From contig NZ_BCWV01000002.1 in NCBI RefSeq assembly GCF_001894765.1, forward strand, positions 744,001 to 808,000: DNA of 64,000 nt. Direction: 5' to 3'. The DNA comes from Rhodococcoides corynebacterioides NBRC 14404 (GTDB lineage: Bacteria; Actinomycetota; Actinomycetes; Mycobacteriales; Mycobacteriaceae). Position 1 is the first letter of the stretch; each line of letters begins with the position of its first letter. Below are positions 45,206-60,316 of the stretch, piece by piece. The notes below the pieces were generated by a model. It had not been told where the DNA came from, did no database searches, and saw only the letters and a program-made list of their open reading frames with translations. The translations under genes and the position numbers were made by a program.

Positions 45206-46801
45206 TCACGGAGCGGGCGGAGACTCCGAGGTGGCGGGGGGCACCGTCGCCGTGTTCGGTTGGGGGACCGGCACCGTCGTGACGACGTCCGGAACCGCCG
45301 GGAGGGTGGTGACGGCGGTCGGTGCGGAGGACGACGGCGCGGGGTTCGCCGGGGTCGGGTCGACCGGGGCGGTGCTCGGCGGCGTGGCCCACCACGGCGG
45401 CAGACCCGGCAGGCCGGGGATCTCGATGATCGGCAGGTCCGGTGCCGGTCGCAGGCTGGGAGTGGTGGGCGTGGGCGGCGGCGTCCCCGTGGTCTCGGTG
45501 CTCGTGGAGGTCGCCGGGGCGGGCGTCGACGGGCGCGGCCGGGGCGCCGTGTAGTCGTACGTCGTGGTGGGCAGCGGGGTGTAGTCGAACCGTGAGGTCG
45601 GGGGCGCGGCGGCCGCGCCCGGATCGTCCCAGCCGCCGGTGAGGGCGGGCGGGGGAGCGGGCAACGCGTCCACGGTGGTGGTCGTGGTGACGGCGGCCTC
45701 GTCCGTCAGGTCGGTGGCGGCGCTGGCGGTGACGGTCGGGTCGTCGATCGGCGTGAGCGCCTGGACCCCGTAGGCGAGGACCACCGCCAGCACGGCGCAG
45801 GCAGCGGCCACCGCGCCGGCGGTTCGCACGCCGGACGTCGACGGCGCGGTCGACCGGGCCGGGTGAGCCAGAGTGCGCGCGAGCAGGGCCGCGCCCTTGG
45901 CGACGGCGGCGTCGGGTTCGGTGGTGGTGACGAGGGGGACGTCGACGGCATCGGCGACGGCGTCGACGACGGCGGGAACGAAGGCACCTCCGCCGATCAC
46001 GGCGGCAGCGTCCGGTCGCGCCGACTCGCCGTGGAGGACGATCGCGGTCCCGACGAGGTCGGTGATCGCGGAGCGGAACGCGCGCAGCGGCGCGGCGAGC
46101 GCGTCGTCGAGATCGGCTCGCGTTACGGTGACGGTCTCGCCGCCGGGCAGGTCGACGCTGCTGCTCTCGGCGGAGGAGAGCTGTTCCTTCGCAGTGGTCA
46201 GGCGGGCGGCCACCAGTGCGCGATCGAGCATGTGCACCGTGGGCAACCGGGACTCGACCGTCGCGGCGAGGGCGCGTTCGACGACGCGTCCGCTCATCAC
46301 GTCGGTCCGGGTGCTCGCGCGTACGGTCCCGTCGGTCTGGTCGACGACGCTGACGGAAGTGCCGCTCGCGCCGACGTCGACGAGCAGGACGTGGCCGAAG
46401 CGGGCCACCTCACCGGTGTGCCGGAGCCAGCAGAGGGCGGCGTCGGTGTCGGTCACCAGGTTGTCGGCGGTGAGGGCGTGGTCGTGCCGCCGAAGCGCCG
46501 CGAGCAGAGGACGCGTCCGGGACGACGGGCGGTGGGCCACGCCGACGCGGGGCCGCTCGGCCGCACCGTCGCGCAGAAGATGGTCCGTGGCCAGAGCGAG
46601 CGAGGTGGTGACCAGCTCGGCGGGGTCCGCGCGGAGACCGTCGACCGTGAGGGTGCGGTAGTCGAAGACCTCGCGGCCGGTGTCGGTGGTCGTGAGGACG
46701 GCGCAGCACACCACCTCGGAACCGGCCGAGACGCCGAGGGTGGTCGCGGGACGATCCGCCGGGTCGGGTCGGGTATTGGTGTGGGGCACGGGTGTGAGCA
46801 C
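45206..46801 (-). CDS. Hsp70-like protein with membrane helix and Pro/Thr-rich tail
   Basis: 531 residues. The N-terminal 300 have an actin/Hsp70 ATPase plan: phosphate-1 region TTLGVSAGSEVVCCAV (degenerate against DnaK GIDLGTT), phosphate-2 region LLVDVGASGTSVSVV, and adenosine loop AVIGGGAFVPAVVDAVADAV. No substrate-binding domain follows. Instead there is a membrane helix (GAVAAACAVLAVVLAYGVQA) and about 170 Pro/Thr/Ser-rich, presumably extracytoplasmic residues. Such membrane Hsp70-like proteins occur in Nocardiaceae relatives; their role is unknown. The start codon is GTG, divergent from an LLM gene across 212 bases. Confidence 0.82.
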   Translation of the reverse strand: MLTPVPHTNTRPDPADRPATTLGVSAGSEVVCCAVLTTTDTGREVFDYRTLTVDGLRADPAELVTTSLALATDHLLRDGAAERPRVGVAHRPSSRTRPLLAALRRHDHALTADNLVTDTDAALCWLRHTGEVARFGHVLLVDVGASGTSVSVVDQTDGTVRASTRTDVMSGRVVERALAATVESRLPTVHMLDRALVAARLTTAKEQLSSAESSSVDLPGGETVTVTRADLDDALAAPLRAFRSAITDLVGTAIVLHGESARPDAAAVIGGGAFVPAVVDAVADAVDVPLVTTTEPDAAVAKGAALLARTLAHPARSTAPSTSGVRTAGAVAAACAVLAVVLAYGVQALTPIDDPTVTASAATDLTDEAAVTTTTTVDALPAPPPALTGGWDDPGAAAAPPTSRFDYTPLPTTTYDYTAPRPRPSTPAPATSTSTETTGTPPPTPTTPSLRPAPDLPIIEIPGLPGLPPWWATPPSTAPVDPTPANPAPSSSAPTAVTTLPAVPDVVTTVPVPQPNTATVPPATSESPPAP

Positions 46802-47013
46802 CTCCTTCGATCGCTCGGCGGGGGCAGTGACAGGACAGGGACAGGGACAGGGTGACGGGCACGCCGACGAGACGTCGCGAGCGCCGTTATGGGAACGTTA
46901 CCGAACTTGGCGCGAAATAGCGCGCCCATATCCCGACGTTGTCGGTGTCGACGGCGGGAGAACCCGCTCCGACGAGCGACTTCGTCGCGACGAGAAAAGG
47001 ATGTGAGACCCGC
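46802..47013. other. divergent intergenic region
   Basis: Non-coding gap between the Hsp70-like gene (minus) and an LLM gene (plus). It contains a short GGGACA-type direct repeat near 46835 and AAAAGGA near 46995, which may serve as the LLM ribosome site. No confident promoter was identified. Confidence 0.4.
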
Positions 47014-48105
47014 GTGTCAGGAGCGTCGGACCACCGGAACGTCGATCCCACCCCCTTCGAGGTGGGCATCACGACCTTCGCCGAGACCTACCCCGAGGTC
47101 GGGGTCGACACCGTCCGCGGCCACGGGCAGCGGCTCCGCGAGGTGGTCGAGGAAGCAGAGGTGGCCGATCGAGTCGGCCTCGACGTCTACGGCGTGGGCG
47201 AGCACCACCGAGCGGACTTCGCAGCGTCCGCGCCGGCCGTCGTGCTCGCCGCCATCGCGGCCCGGACGTCCCGCATTCGACTCACCAGCGCGGTGACCGT
47301 GCTCAGCTCCGACGACCCGGTGCGTGTCTACCAGGACTTCGCGACGCTCGATCAGCTCTCGTCCGGCCGGGCCGAGATCATCGCGGGCCGTGGGTCCTTC
47401 ACCGAATCCTTCCCGCTGTTCGGTTACCGGCTCGAGGACTACGACGAGCTCTTCGCCGAGAAGCTCGACCTGCTGGTGGCGATCGCGAACTCCGACCGTG
47501 TCACCTGGAGCGGACGCCACCGTCCCGCCCTGGCCGACCAGGCCGTCCACCCCCGTGCGCAGCAGGACCCGCTGCCGGTCTGGGTGGGTGTGGGGGGCAA
47601 CCCGCAGTCGGTGGTCCGCGCGGCGTCCTACGGACTGCCCGTCGCGCTGGCGATCATCGGGGGCGAGCCGGCCCGGTTCGCGCCGTTCGGTGACCTCTAC
47701 CGCCGGGCGCTCGACGAATTCGGCAAGCCGCGCACGCCGCTCGCCGTGCACGCGCACGGCTACGTCGGCGAGTCCGACGACGCCGCGGCGGACGAGTTCT
47801 TCGATCCGTATCGCACCGCGATGTCGCACATCGGACGTGAGCGCGGGTGGCCGCCGATCGGCCGCGGTCAGTTCGACGCGGCCCGCTCGCCGCAGGGTTC
47901 ACTGGTGCTGGGGTCGCCGGACACGGTGGCGGAGAAGATCGTCTCGATGTCCCGCCTGTTGGGCCTGGACCGGTTCATGCTGCACATCAGCGTGGGCACG
48001 CTGCCGCACGAGAAGGTGCTGCGCAGCATCGAGTTCCTGGGCACCGAGGTGGCCCCGCGCGTGCGGGCGGCGATGGCCGAGACATCGGGCAGTCGAAGAG
48101 GTTGA
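47014..48105 (+). CDS. LLM-class flavin-dependent oxidoreductase
   Basis: A 363-residue luciferase-like monooxygenase: FEVGITTFAETYPEVGVDTV, GLDVYGVGEHHRADFAASAP, RIRLTSAVTVLSSDDPVRVY, DQLSSGRAEIIAGRGSFTES. The EHH motif and SGRAEIIAGRG block place it in the FMN-type LLM group without an assigned substrate. The GTG at 47014 gives family length; an in-frame upstream extension is not protein-like. Its stop codon touches the first half-site of the groES control region. Confidence 0.87.
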   Translation: MSGASDHRNVDPTPFEVGITTFAETYPEVGVDTVRGHGQRLREVVEEAEVADRVGLDVYGVGEHHRADFAASAPAVVLAAIAARTSRIRLTSAVTVLSSDDPVRVYQDFATLDQLSSGRAEIIAGRGSFTESFPLFGYRLEDYDELFAEKLDLLVAIANSDRVTWSGRHRPALADQAVHPRAQQDPLPVWVGVGGNPQSVVRAASYGLPVALAIIGGEPARFAPFGDLYRRALDEFGKPRTPLAVHAHGYVGESDDAAADEFFDPYRTAMSHIGRERGWPPIGRGQFDAARSPQGSLVLGSPDTVAEKIVSMSRLLGLDRFMLHISVGTLPHEKVLRSIEFLGTEVAPRVRAAMAETSGSRRG

Positions 48106-48135
48106 GTGCTGGCACTCGCATGTATAGAGTGCTAG
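48104..48135 (+). promoter_or_regulatory. CIRCE operator and promoter of groES
   Basis: CTGGCACTC (48109-48117), nine bases, and GAGTGCTAG (48127-48135) match the CIRCE consensus recognised by HrcA. A third half-site GAGTGC lies at 48104-48109. The TATAGA inside the spacer and right arm (48123-48128) could be the -10, so HrcA binding would block transcription directly. Confidence 0.85.
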
Positions 48136-48292
48136 ACGACGCCAGGGTCGACGGCCCGGCACCCGCGACGACGGGACGTCGATCTACAGCGTCACGGCAA
48201 GTGATCCTGCTCGCGCAGGTGGACATGAAGACACGACGGCCGAGGACGACCCTCGGCCGCGACACCGAACGTGTGAAAGTGGAGGGCTCATC

Positions 48293-50291
<1,999 letters not shown>

Positions 50292-50315
50292 TCGAGCGCC
50301 CCGCTCGGCCCGAAC

Positions 50316-50357
50316 ACGACGAGACCCCACCGGATCGATCCGGTGGGGTCTCGTCGT
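50316..50357. terminator. 42-bp perfect palindrome, bidirectional terminator
   Basis: Every base from 50316 to 50336 pairs with 50357 to 50337, giving 21-bp arms meeting at ATCGAT with no forced loop. The arms begin ACGACGAGACCCCACC. It lies between convergent groEL1 and whiB3. Confidence 0.9.
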
Positions 50358-50384
50358 CGGGTGGGTCGGCAGGAAGACCGCCGG

Positions 50385-50678
50385 TCAGGACGCGATGCGC
50401 CGCCGCGTGCGGCGGGCCAGGGCGTCGCGTTCGGCCTCGCTGAGCCCACCCCAGATGCCGTAGGGCTCGTTCACCGCCAGAGCGTGCGAGCGGCACTGTC
50501 GCAGCACCGGGCATTCTCGGCACATTTCCTTCGCACGTGCCTCCCGCTGCGCGCGGGCGCGTCCTCGCTCGCCGTCCGGGTGGAAGAAGACGGACGAGTC
50601 GACGCCGCGGCACGCACCGTGCATCTGCCAGTCCCAGATGTCGGCGTTCGGTCCGGGAAGGTTCTCGGGCTGGGGCAT
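50385..50678 (-). CDS. whiB3: WhiB-family redox regulator, WhiB3-like
   Basis: 97 residues. Four cysteines bind a [4Fe-4S] cluster: Cys23, Cys53, Cys56 and Cys62 (HGACRG; EMCRECPVLRQC). The Trp/Gly turn GIWGG is at 74-78, followed by a basic DNA-contacting tail (RRTRRRIAS). WhiB3 senses redox and NO state and binds the primary sigma factor. The ATG at 50678 follows GGAGGACG. Placement next to groEL1 and sigD matches Rv3416. A 320-base upstream region suggests complex control. Confidence 0.93.
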   Translation of the reverse strand: MPQPENLPGPNADIWDWQMHGACRGVDSSVFFHPDGERGRARAQREARAKEMCRECPVLRQCRSHALAVNEPYGIWGGLSEAERDALARRTRRRIAS

Positions 50679-50998
50679 GACGTCCTCCTGCGTTCGGGTG
50701 GCAACCGGTGGTGTGCGGATCTCGCGGGGGCGACGGTCACCGGCTCCGGTGAGGCCTCTCACCAGGAGCAGAGCAACCGTACGAAGGGGTCCGAAAGAGC
50801 GTCAACAGTCCGGATTCGTGGTGATTTCCACAGTCCGCGGCCGAATTTGTAACGTGACCGTCACGTGGGTCTGGTGCGGCGCACACCGCACCCCACCCGT
50901 AACACCGGCGTCACACCGGTGACCACGGTGCGTTACTGCACGGCCCCCGACGCTCCGTGTGAACACTGGGAAAACTCTCCTCGAGCGGACTCGTTAGC
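50679..50998. promoter_or_regulatory. long divergent control region upstream of whiB3
   Basis: 320 bases without a credible gene. It is AT-richer than its surroundings near 50790-50860. Inverted repeats seen are CGTGACcGTCACG near 50854, GTGCGG/CCGCAC around 50875-50893, and CACCGG/CCGGTG with outer GTAAC/GTTAC around 50899-50936. These may be binding sites for regulators of whiB3 or of the divergent gene; none matches a site I can name with confidence. Confidence 0.45.
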
Positions 50999-51715
50999 GT
51001 GGCACGGGTGACGGATCTCGAGGCCTGGCGACGTGCGGCGGAGGTCGGGGGTCGGGGGTGGTACGCCCGCGCCCACAGCGAGGCCGCTGCGTTGCGGGTC
51101 TCGCCCGACCCGGTCGTCCGGTCGTCGGCCTGGTGTCTCGAGGCGTCACTCGTGCGTCAGGGCGGCGATCACCGCCTGGCCGCCGTCCTCGACGGCCGCG
51201 CTCTGGCCGAGGTGGGGGTGCGTCGGGCCACGGTCACCGCGGTCGACGCCGTGGTGGGTCTCGCCGCCGACGCTCTCGGACCCGGCCGGTATCGACGAGC
51301 CGAGGTGCTCCTCGACCGAGCAGCGACGATTCTCGACCGCTGCGTCCCGGACCGGGAGGCGCACCGCGCCGCCGTGCGCTACCGCTGGGTGCGCGCCGAA
51401 CTGGCGATGGCGTCCGGTGACGGCGGTGCGGCAGAGCGCTGGGCCGACGACGCCGCTCGCCTGGCCGTGGATCTCGCGTCGGCGCGGCACCGGGTGAAGT
51501 CCGCCGTGGTCGGCACGGCGGCCGCACTGGTCGCGGGGCGGGACGGGGTGGCGCTCCGGGCCGAGCAGGTTCGGCGCGAGGCCGTCGACGGCGATTTTCT
51601 GCCCCTGGCCTGGGCGGCGGCGGCGATCGGGGACGCGGTGGGGGACCCGATCGCCGCCGCGGACCGTGCCCGCTTCGCCGCGGTCCTCCGTGCGCGGGGA
51701 GGGCCGTTCCGGTGA
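50999..51715 (+). CDS. conserved hypothetical protein, Rv3415c-like
   Basis: 238 residues, Ala/Arg-rich and helical, with a repeat-like arrangement resembling TPR pairs (AWCLEASLVRQGGDHRLAAV, GRYRRAEVLLDRAATILDRC, WVRAELAMASGDGGAAERWA). No catalytic motif or membrane segment. The position between whiB3 and sigD corresponds to Rv3415c. A GTG nine bases further in (VTDLEAWRRAAEVG) is an equally possible start. Function unknown; a protein-protein role is suggested by the helical repeats. Confidence 0.8.
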   Translation: MARVTDLEAWRRAAEVGGRGWYARAHSEAAALRVSPDPVVRSSAWCLEASLVRQGGDHRLAAVLDGRALAEVGVRRATVTAVDAVVGLAADALGPGRYRRAEVLLDRAATILDRCVPDREAHRAAVRYRWVRAELAMASGDGGAAERWADDAARLAVDLASARHRVKSAVVGTAAALVAGRDGVALRAEQVRREAVDGDFLPLAWAAAAIGDAVGDPIAAADRARFAAVLRARGGPFR

Positions 51716-51854
51716 GCGACGGCGCAGAAGCGGACTGTTCGGTCACACGAACTTCTGCGCCGACTATCCTGAGTCTGTTCCCGACCGGCGGTGTCGGCCG
51801 GGAAGCACGTCCGGTCGACGGGCGGGTCGGGAGCGGCGTCGCGGGGGTGAGTTC

Positions 51855-52416
51855 ATGACCGTCATCGACGAGCGGCTGGACGCGGCCGTCGCCGCGGCGG
51901 CCCGCGGCGATCGCAACGCCCTGGCGATCGTGCTCGAGACCGTCCGCCCGCTGGTCGTCCGCTATTGCAGGGCTCGCGTGGGCGCCGGTGACCGCGGGCA
52001 GATGTCGGCCGACGACGTCGCCCAGGAGGTGTGCATCGCCGTCATGACGGCGCTGCCCCGCTACGAGGATCAAGGCCGTCCGTTCATGGCGTTCGTCTAC
52101 GGAATCGCCTCTCACAAGGTCGCCGACGCCCATCGGAGTACGTCGCGTAACAAATCCGAACCCATGGCCGATGTTCCGGATGTCATGTCCACCGAGGAAG
52201 GCCCCGAGCAACGGGCGCTGGACTCGGAGGCAGGACGCCGCATGACCGAGCTGCTCTCGACTCTGCCGGACAAGCACCGCGAAATCCTGGTGCTTCGCCT
52301 GGTGGTCGGGTTGTCGGCGGAGGAGACGGCTGCCGCGGTGGGAAGCACCGCGGGCGCCGTTCGTGTGGCGCAACACCGGGCATTGGCGAAGCTGAAGACG
52401 GCTGTAGTGGGAGCAG

Positions 52417-52436
<20 letters not shown>
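51855..52436 (+). CDS. sigD: ECF RNA polymerase sigma factor SigD
   Basis: 193 residues. Sigma region 2 is VVRYCRARVGAGDRGQMSAD followed by DDVAQEVCIAVMTALPRYED and FMAFVYGIASHKVADAHR. Region 4 is LPDKHREILVLRLVVGLSAE then ETAAAVGSTAGAVRVAQHRA. It directs stress or stationary-phase promoters and is held by the anti-sigma factor encoded downstream, whose start overlaps the end of sigD. The ATG at 51855 follows GGGGGTGAG. Confidence 0.95.
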
Positions 52437-55556
<3,120 letters not shown>

Positions 55557-55622
55557 CCCGGCTGCATCCGGTCACCGGCACCGACAACCTCCGAAGCAAG
55601 TACCGAGAAAGAAGGCACGCGC

Positions 55623-56765
55623 GTGCGCGACCTGGTGGAGATCGGCATGGGCCGCACGGCCCGTCGCACCTACGAACTCGAGGACGTCGACATCGTCCCG
55701 TCGCGGCGGACGCGGTCGTCGAAGGACGTCTCGACCGCCTGGCAACTCGACGCCTACCGGTTCGACATCCCCGTCGTCGCCCACCCGACGGACGCGCTGG
55801 TCTCGCCGTCGTTCGCGATCGAACTCGGCAAGCGTGGTGGCCTCGGCGTCGTCAACGGCGAGGGACTGTGGGCACGTCACGCGGACGTCGATGCGGCGAT
55901 CGAGCGGCTCACCGACATCGCGTCCCGCGAGGTCGACGCGGACGCCGCGGTGGCGTTCCTGCAGGAACTGCACGCCGCGCCCCTGCAGCCGGACCTGCTG
56001 GCCGCCGCCGTCGCCCGCGTGCGCGAGGCGGGAGTCACCGTCGCCGTGCGGGTCAGTCCGCAGAACGCGCTCGCGCTCACCCCGGGCCTCGTCGCCGCGG
56101 GTGTCGATCTGCTGGTGGTGCAGGGCACCATCATCTCGGCCGAGCACGTCTCCGCCGGTGGCGAGGAGCCGCTGAACCTCAAGACCTTCATCGCCGAGCT
56201 CGACGTGCCCGTCGTCGCCGGTGGCGTGAGCGATCACCGCACCGCGCTGCACCTCATGCGAACCGGTGCGGCGGGCGTGATCGTCGGCTACGGCTCGACC
56301 GAGGGTGCGACCACCACCGGTGAGGTCCTCGGCATCGGTGTGCCCATGGCCACGGCCATCGCCGACGCCGCCGCGGCGCGTCGGGACTACCTGGACGAGA
56401 CCGGCGGCCGGTACGTCCACGTGCTCGCCGACGGCGACATCACGACGTCGGGCCACGTGGCGAAGGCCATCGCGTGCGGCGCCGACGCCGTCGTGCTCGG
56501 CGCTCCGCTCGCCGTGGCCGAGGAGGCCCCCGGCCGCGGGTGGTACTGGCCGTCGGCCGCCGCGCACCCGTCCATGCCGCGGGGCGCGCTGCTCGAGGCC
56601 GCGTTCGGCGAGGACCGGCCGAGCCTGGATCGGGTGCTCTTCGGGCCGTCGACGGATCCGTTCGGCTCGCTCGACCTGGTGGGCGGACTGCGACGGTCCA
56701 TGGCCAAGTCGGGTTACTCCGATCTCAAGGAGTTCCAGAAGGTGGGACTGAACATCCGCGGCTGA
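55623..56765 (+). CDS. guaB3: IMPDH-family paralogue GuaB3
   Basis: 380 residues of IMPDH/GMP-reductase barrel without CBS domains (MGRTARRTYELEDVDIVPSR, VVAGGVSDHRTALHLMRTGA, RYVHVLADGDITTSGHVAKA, ending LRRSMAKSGYSDLKEFQKVG). The loop matching the catalytic Cys of IMPDH reads VGYGSTEGATTTGEVLG and has no Cys, as in actinobacterial GuaB3 proteins generally. Its reaction is unsettled. The GTG start follows AGAAAGAAGG. Confidence 0.94.
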   Translation: MRDLVEIGMGRTARRTYELEDVDIVPSRRTRSSKDVSTAWQLDAYRFDIPVVAHPTDALVSPSFAIELGKRGGLGVVNGEGLWARHADVDAAIERLTDIASREVDADAAVAFLQELHAAPLQPDLLAAAVARVREAGVTVAVRVSPQNALALTPGLVAAGVDLLVVQGTIISAEHVSAGGEEPLNLKTFIAELDVPVVAGGVSDHRTALHLMRTGAAGVIVGYGSTEGATTTGEVLGIGVPMATAIADAAAARRDYLDETGGRYVHVLADGDITTSGHVAKAIACGADAVVLGAPLAVAEEAPGRGWYWPSAAAHPSMPRGALLEAAFGEDRPSLDRVLFGPSTDPFGSLDLVGGLRRSMAKSGYSDLKEFQKVGLNIRG

Positions 56766-56861
56766 GCTCGCCGCGGGAACACCGCCGGTTTCTGTCACCG
56801 GCGTTCACACCTACGCTAGGATCAGTGGCGTTCCTCACCGATCCCGGCGAAAGGTGCCCGC

Positions 56862-58643
56862 ATGCGTGGCCAGTCGACCCCCACACGTGATTACGACGTT
56901 CTCGTCGTCGGATCCGGCTTCGGCGGCAGCGTGACCGCGCTGCGGCTCGTGGAGAAGGGCTACCGGGTCGGTGTGCTCGAGGCGGGTCGGCGGTTCGAGG
57001 ACCACGAGTTCGCGGAGACCAGCTGGGATCTGAAGAAGTTCCTCTGGGCACCGGCCCTCGGGTGCTTCGGCATCCAGCGCGTCCACCTGCTGCGGGACTG
57101 CTTGATCCTCGCCGGCGCCGGCGTCGGCGGCGGGTCGCTCAACTACGCCAACACGCTCTACCAGCCGCCGCGGTCGTTCTTCCAGGATCAGCAGTGGGCG
57201 CACATCACCGACTGGCACGACGAGCTGACCCCGTTCTACGAGCAGGCGCAGAAGATGCTCGGCGTGGTGCAGAACCCGCACATGACCCCGGCCGACGAGG
57301 TCATGAAGTCGGTGGCCGAGGACATGGGCGTGGGGGAGACGTTCATCCAGACCCCGGTCGGCGTGTTCTTCGGCGACGAGCCCGGCAAGACCGTCCCGGA
57401 CCCCTATTTCGGCGGGGTGGGCCCGGACCGGCGTGGCTGCATCGAGTGCGGCGAGTGCATGACCGGGTGTCGACACAACGCGAAGAACACGCTGCTCAAG
57501 AACTACCTCGGCCTGGCCGAGCGCGGTGGGGCCGAGGTGATCTCGATGACGACGGTGACCGACCTCGCCCCGCAGTCCGACGGCTCGTGGGTGGTGTCCA
57601 CCCAGCGGACCGGGGCCCGCGTGCGCAAGGACCGCACGCAGTACACCGCACGGCACGTGGTGCTGGCCGCCGGCACGTGGGGCACGCAGCAGTTGCTGCA
57701 CGCGCACAAGGACTCCGGCGCGCTGCCGAAGCTCTCGCCCACGGTGGGCCGGTTGACCCGGACCAACTCGGAGTCCATCGTCGGCGCGGGCAAGCTGACC
57801 CACGATCCCTCGGTGGACCTCACCCGCGGCGTGGCCATCACGTCGTCGTTCCATCCGACGCCGGACACGCACATCGAGCCGTGCCGTTACGGCAAGGGCT
57901 CCAACGCGATGGGTCTGCTGCAGACGCTGATGACCGACGGCGGCGGACGGACCCCGCGCTGGGCGAAGTTCCTCGGCGAGGTGGGCCGCAACCCGCGCCG
58001 GTTCGTGCGCATGATGAACACCCGGCACTGGAGCGAGCGCACCATCATCGCCTTGGTCATGCAGAACCTCGACAACTCGATCACCACCTACACCAAGCGT
58101 GGGCCGTTCGGTCGCCGCGTCACCAGCAAGCAGGGTCACGGCGAGCCGAACCCCACCTGGATCCCGGTGGGCAACGAGGCCACTCGCCGCATCGCGAAGA
58201 AGATCGACGGCGTCGCCGGGGGCACCTGGGGCGAGATCTTCAACATCCCGCTCACCGCGCACTTCCTGGGCGGGGCCGTGATCTCCGAGGACGCGAAGGA
58301 CGGCGTCATCGACCCGTACCACCGGGTGCACGGCTACCCGACGCTGAGCATCGTCGACGGCTCGTCCGTGTCGGCGAACCTCGGCGTCAACCCGTCGTTG
58401 ACCATCTCGGCCCAGGCGGAGCGGGCGGCGTCGTTGTGGCCAAACAAGGGCGAGGAGGACCTGCGCCCCGCCCAGGGCGAGGCGTACCGCCGGCTCCAGC
58501 CGATCGCCCCGCACAGCCCCGTCGTGCCCGAGCACGCGCCGGCGGCACTGCGGTTGCCCATCGTCGCGATCACGAGTGGGTCCCGCACCCCGGCGGTGCA
58601 GCAGGAGGACACCCGGGTCCCCAGCAGCACCGGCGCGGCGTGA
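56862..58643 (+). CDS. GMC-family oxidoreductase, ChoD-like
   Basis: A 593-residue FAD enzyme. The dinucleotide fold is YDVLVVGSGFGGSVTALRLV, with later GAGVGGGSLNYANTL and the C-terminal SIVDGSSVSANLGVNPSLTI. A Cys cluster, C193-x2-C196-x2-C199-x3-C203 (GCIECGECMTGCRHNAKNT), looks like an iron-sulfur site inserted in the oxidase. It resembles the Rv3409c (choD) product, long called cholesterol oxidase, although that activity is doubtful for the family. It lies between guaB3 and guaA. The substrate is unknown, perhaps a sterol or other alcohol. Confidence 0.88.
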   Translation: MRGQSTPTRDYDVLVVGSGFGGSVTALRLVEKGYRVGVLEAGRRFEDHEFAETSWDLKKFLWAPALGCFGIQRVHLLRDCLILAGAGVGGGSLNYANTLYQPPRSFFQDQQWAHITDWHDELTPFYEQAQKMLGVVQNPHMTPADEVMKSVAEDMGVGETFIQTPVGVFFGDEPGKTVPDPYFGGVGPDRRGCIECGECMTGCRHNAKNTLLKNYLGLAERGGAEVISMTTVTDLAPQSDGSWVVSTQRTGARVRKDRTQYTARHVVLAAGTWGTQQLLHAHKDSGALPKLSPTVGRLTRTNSESIVGAGKLTHDPSVDLTRGVAITSSFHPTPDTHIEPCRYGKGSNAMGLLQTLMTDGGGRTPRWAKFLGEVGRNPRRFVRMMNTRHWSERTIIALVMQNLDNSITTYTKRGPFGRRVTSKQGHGEPNPTWIPVGNEATRRIAKKIDGVAGGTWGEIFNIPLTAHFLGGAVISEDAKDGVIDPYHRVHGYPTLSIVDGSSVSANLGVNPSLTISAQAERAASLWPNKGEEDLRPAQGEAYRRLQPIAPHSPVVPEHAPAALRLPIVAITSGSRTPAVQQEDTRVPSSTGAA

Positions 58644-58671
58644 GCGCGGCGGCGCTCTCTAGACTGACCGC

Positions 58672-60282
<1,611 letters not shown>

Positions 60283-60294
60283 GTCCCGCTCGGT

Positions 60295-60309
60295 CCCGGT
60301 CGGACCGGG
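60295..60309. terminator. small hairpin after guaA
   Basis: CCCGGT (60295-60300) pairs with ACCGGG (60304-60309) around CGG. It lies between convergent guaA and the small membrane gene; it is short and has no T-tract. Confidence 0.4.
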
Positions 60310-60316
60310 TCACCAC

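Noticed and set aside
50854-50866. CRP/GlxR-type cAMP receptor site (CGTGACcGTCACG)
   Set aside because: The spacing between half-sites is too short for the usual TGTGA-N6-TCACA pattern, so it is kept only as an unassigned inverted repeat.
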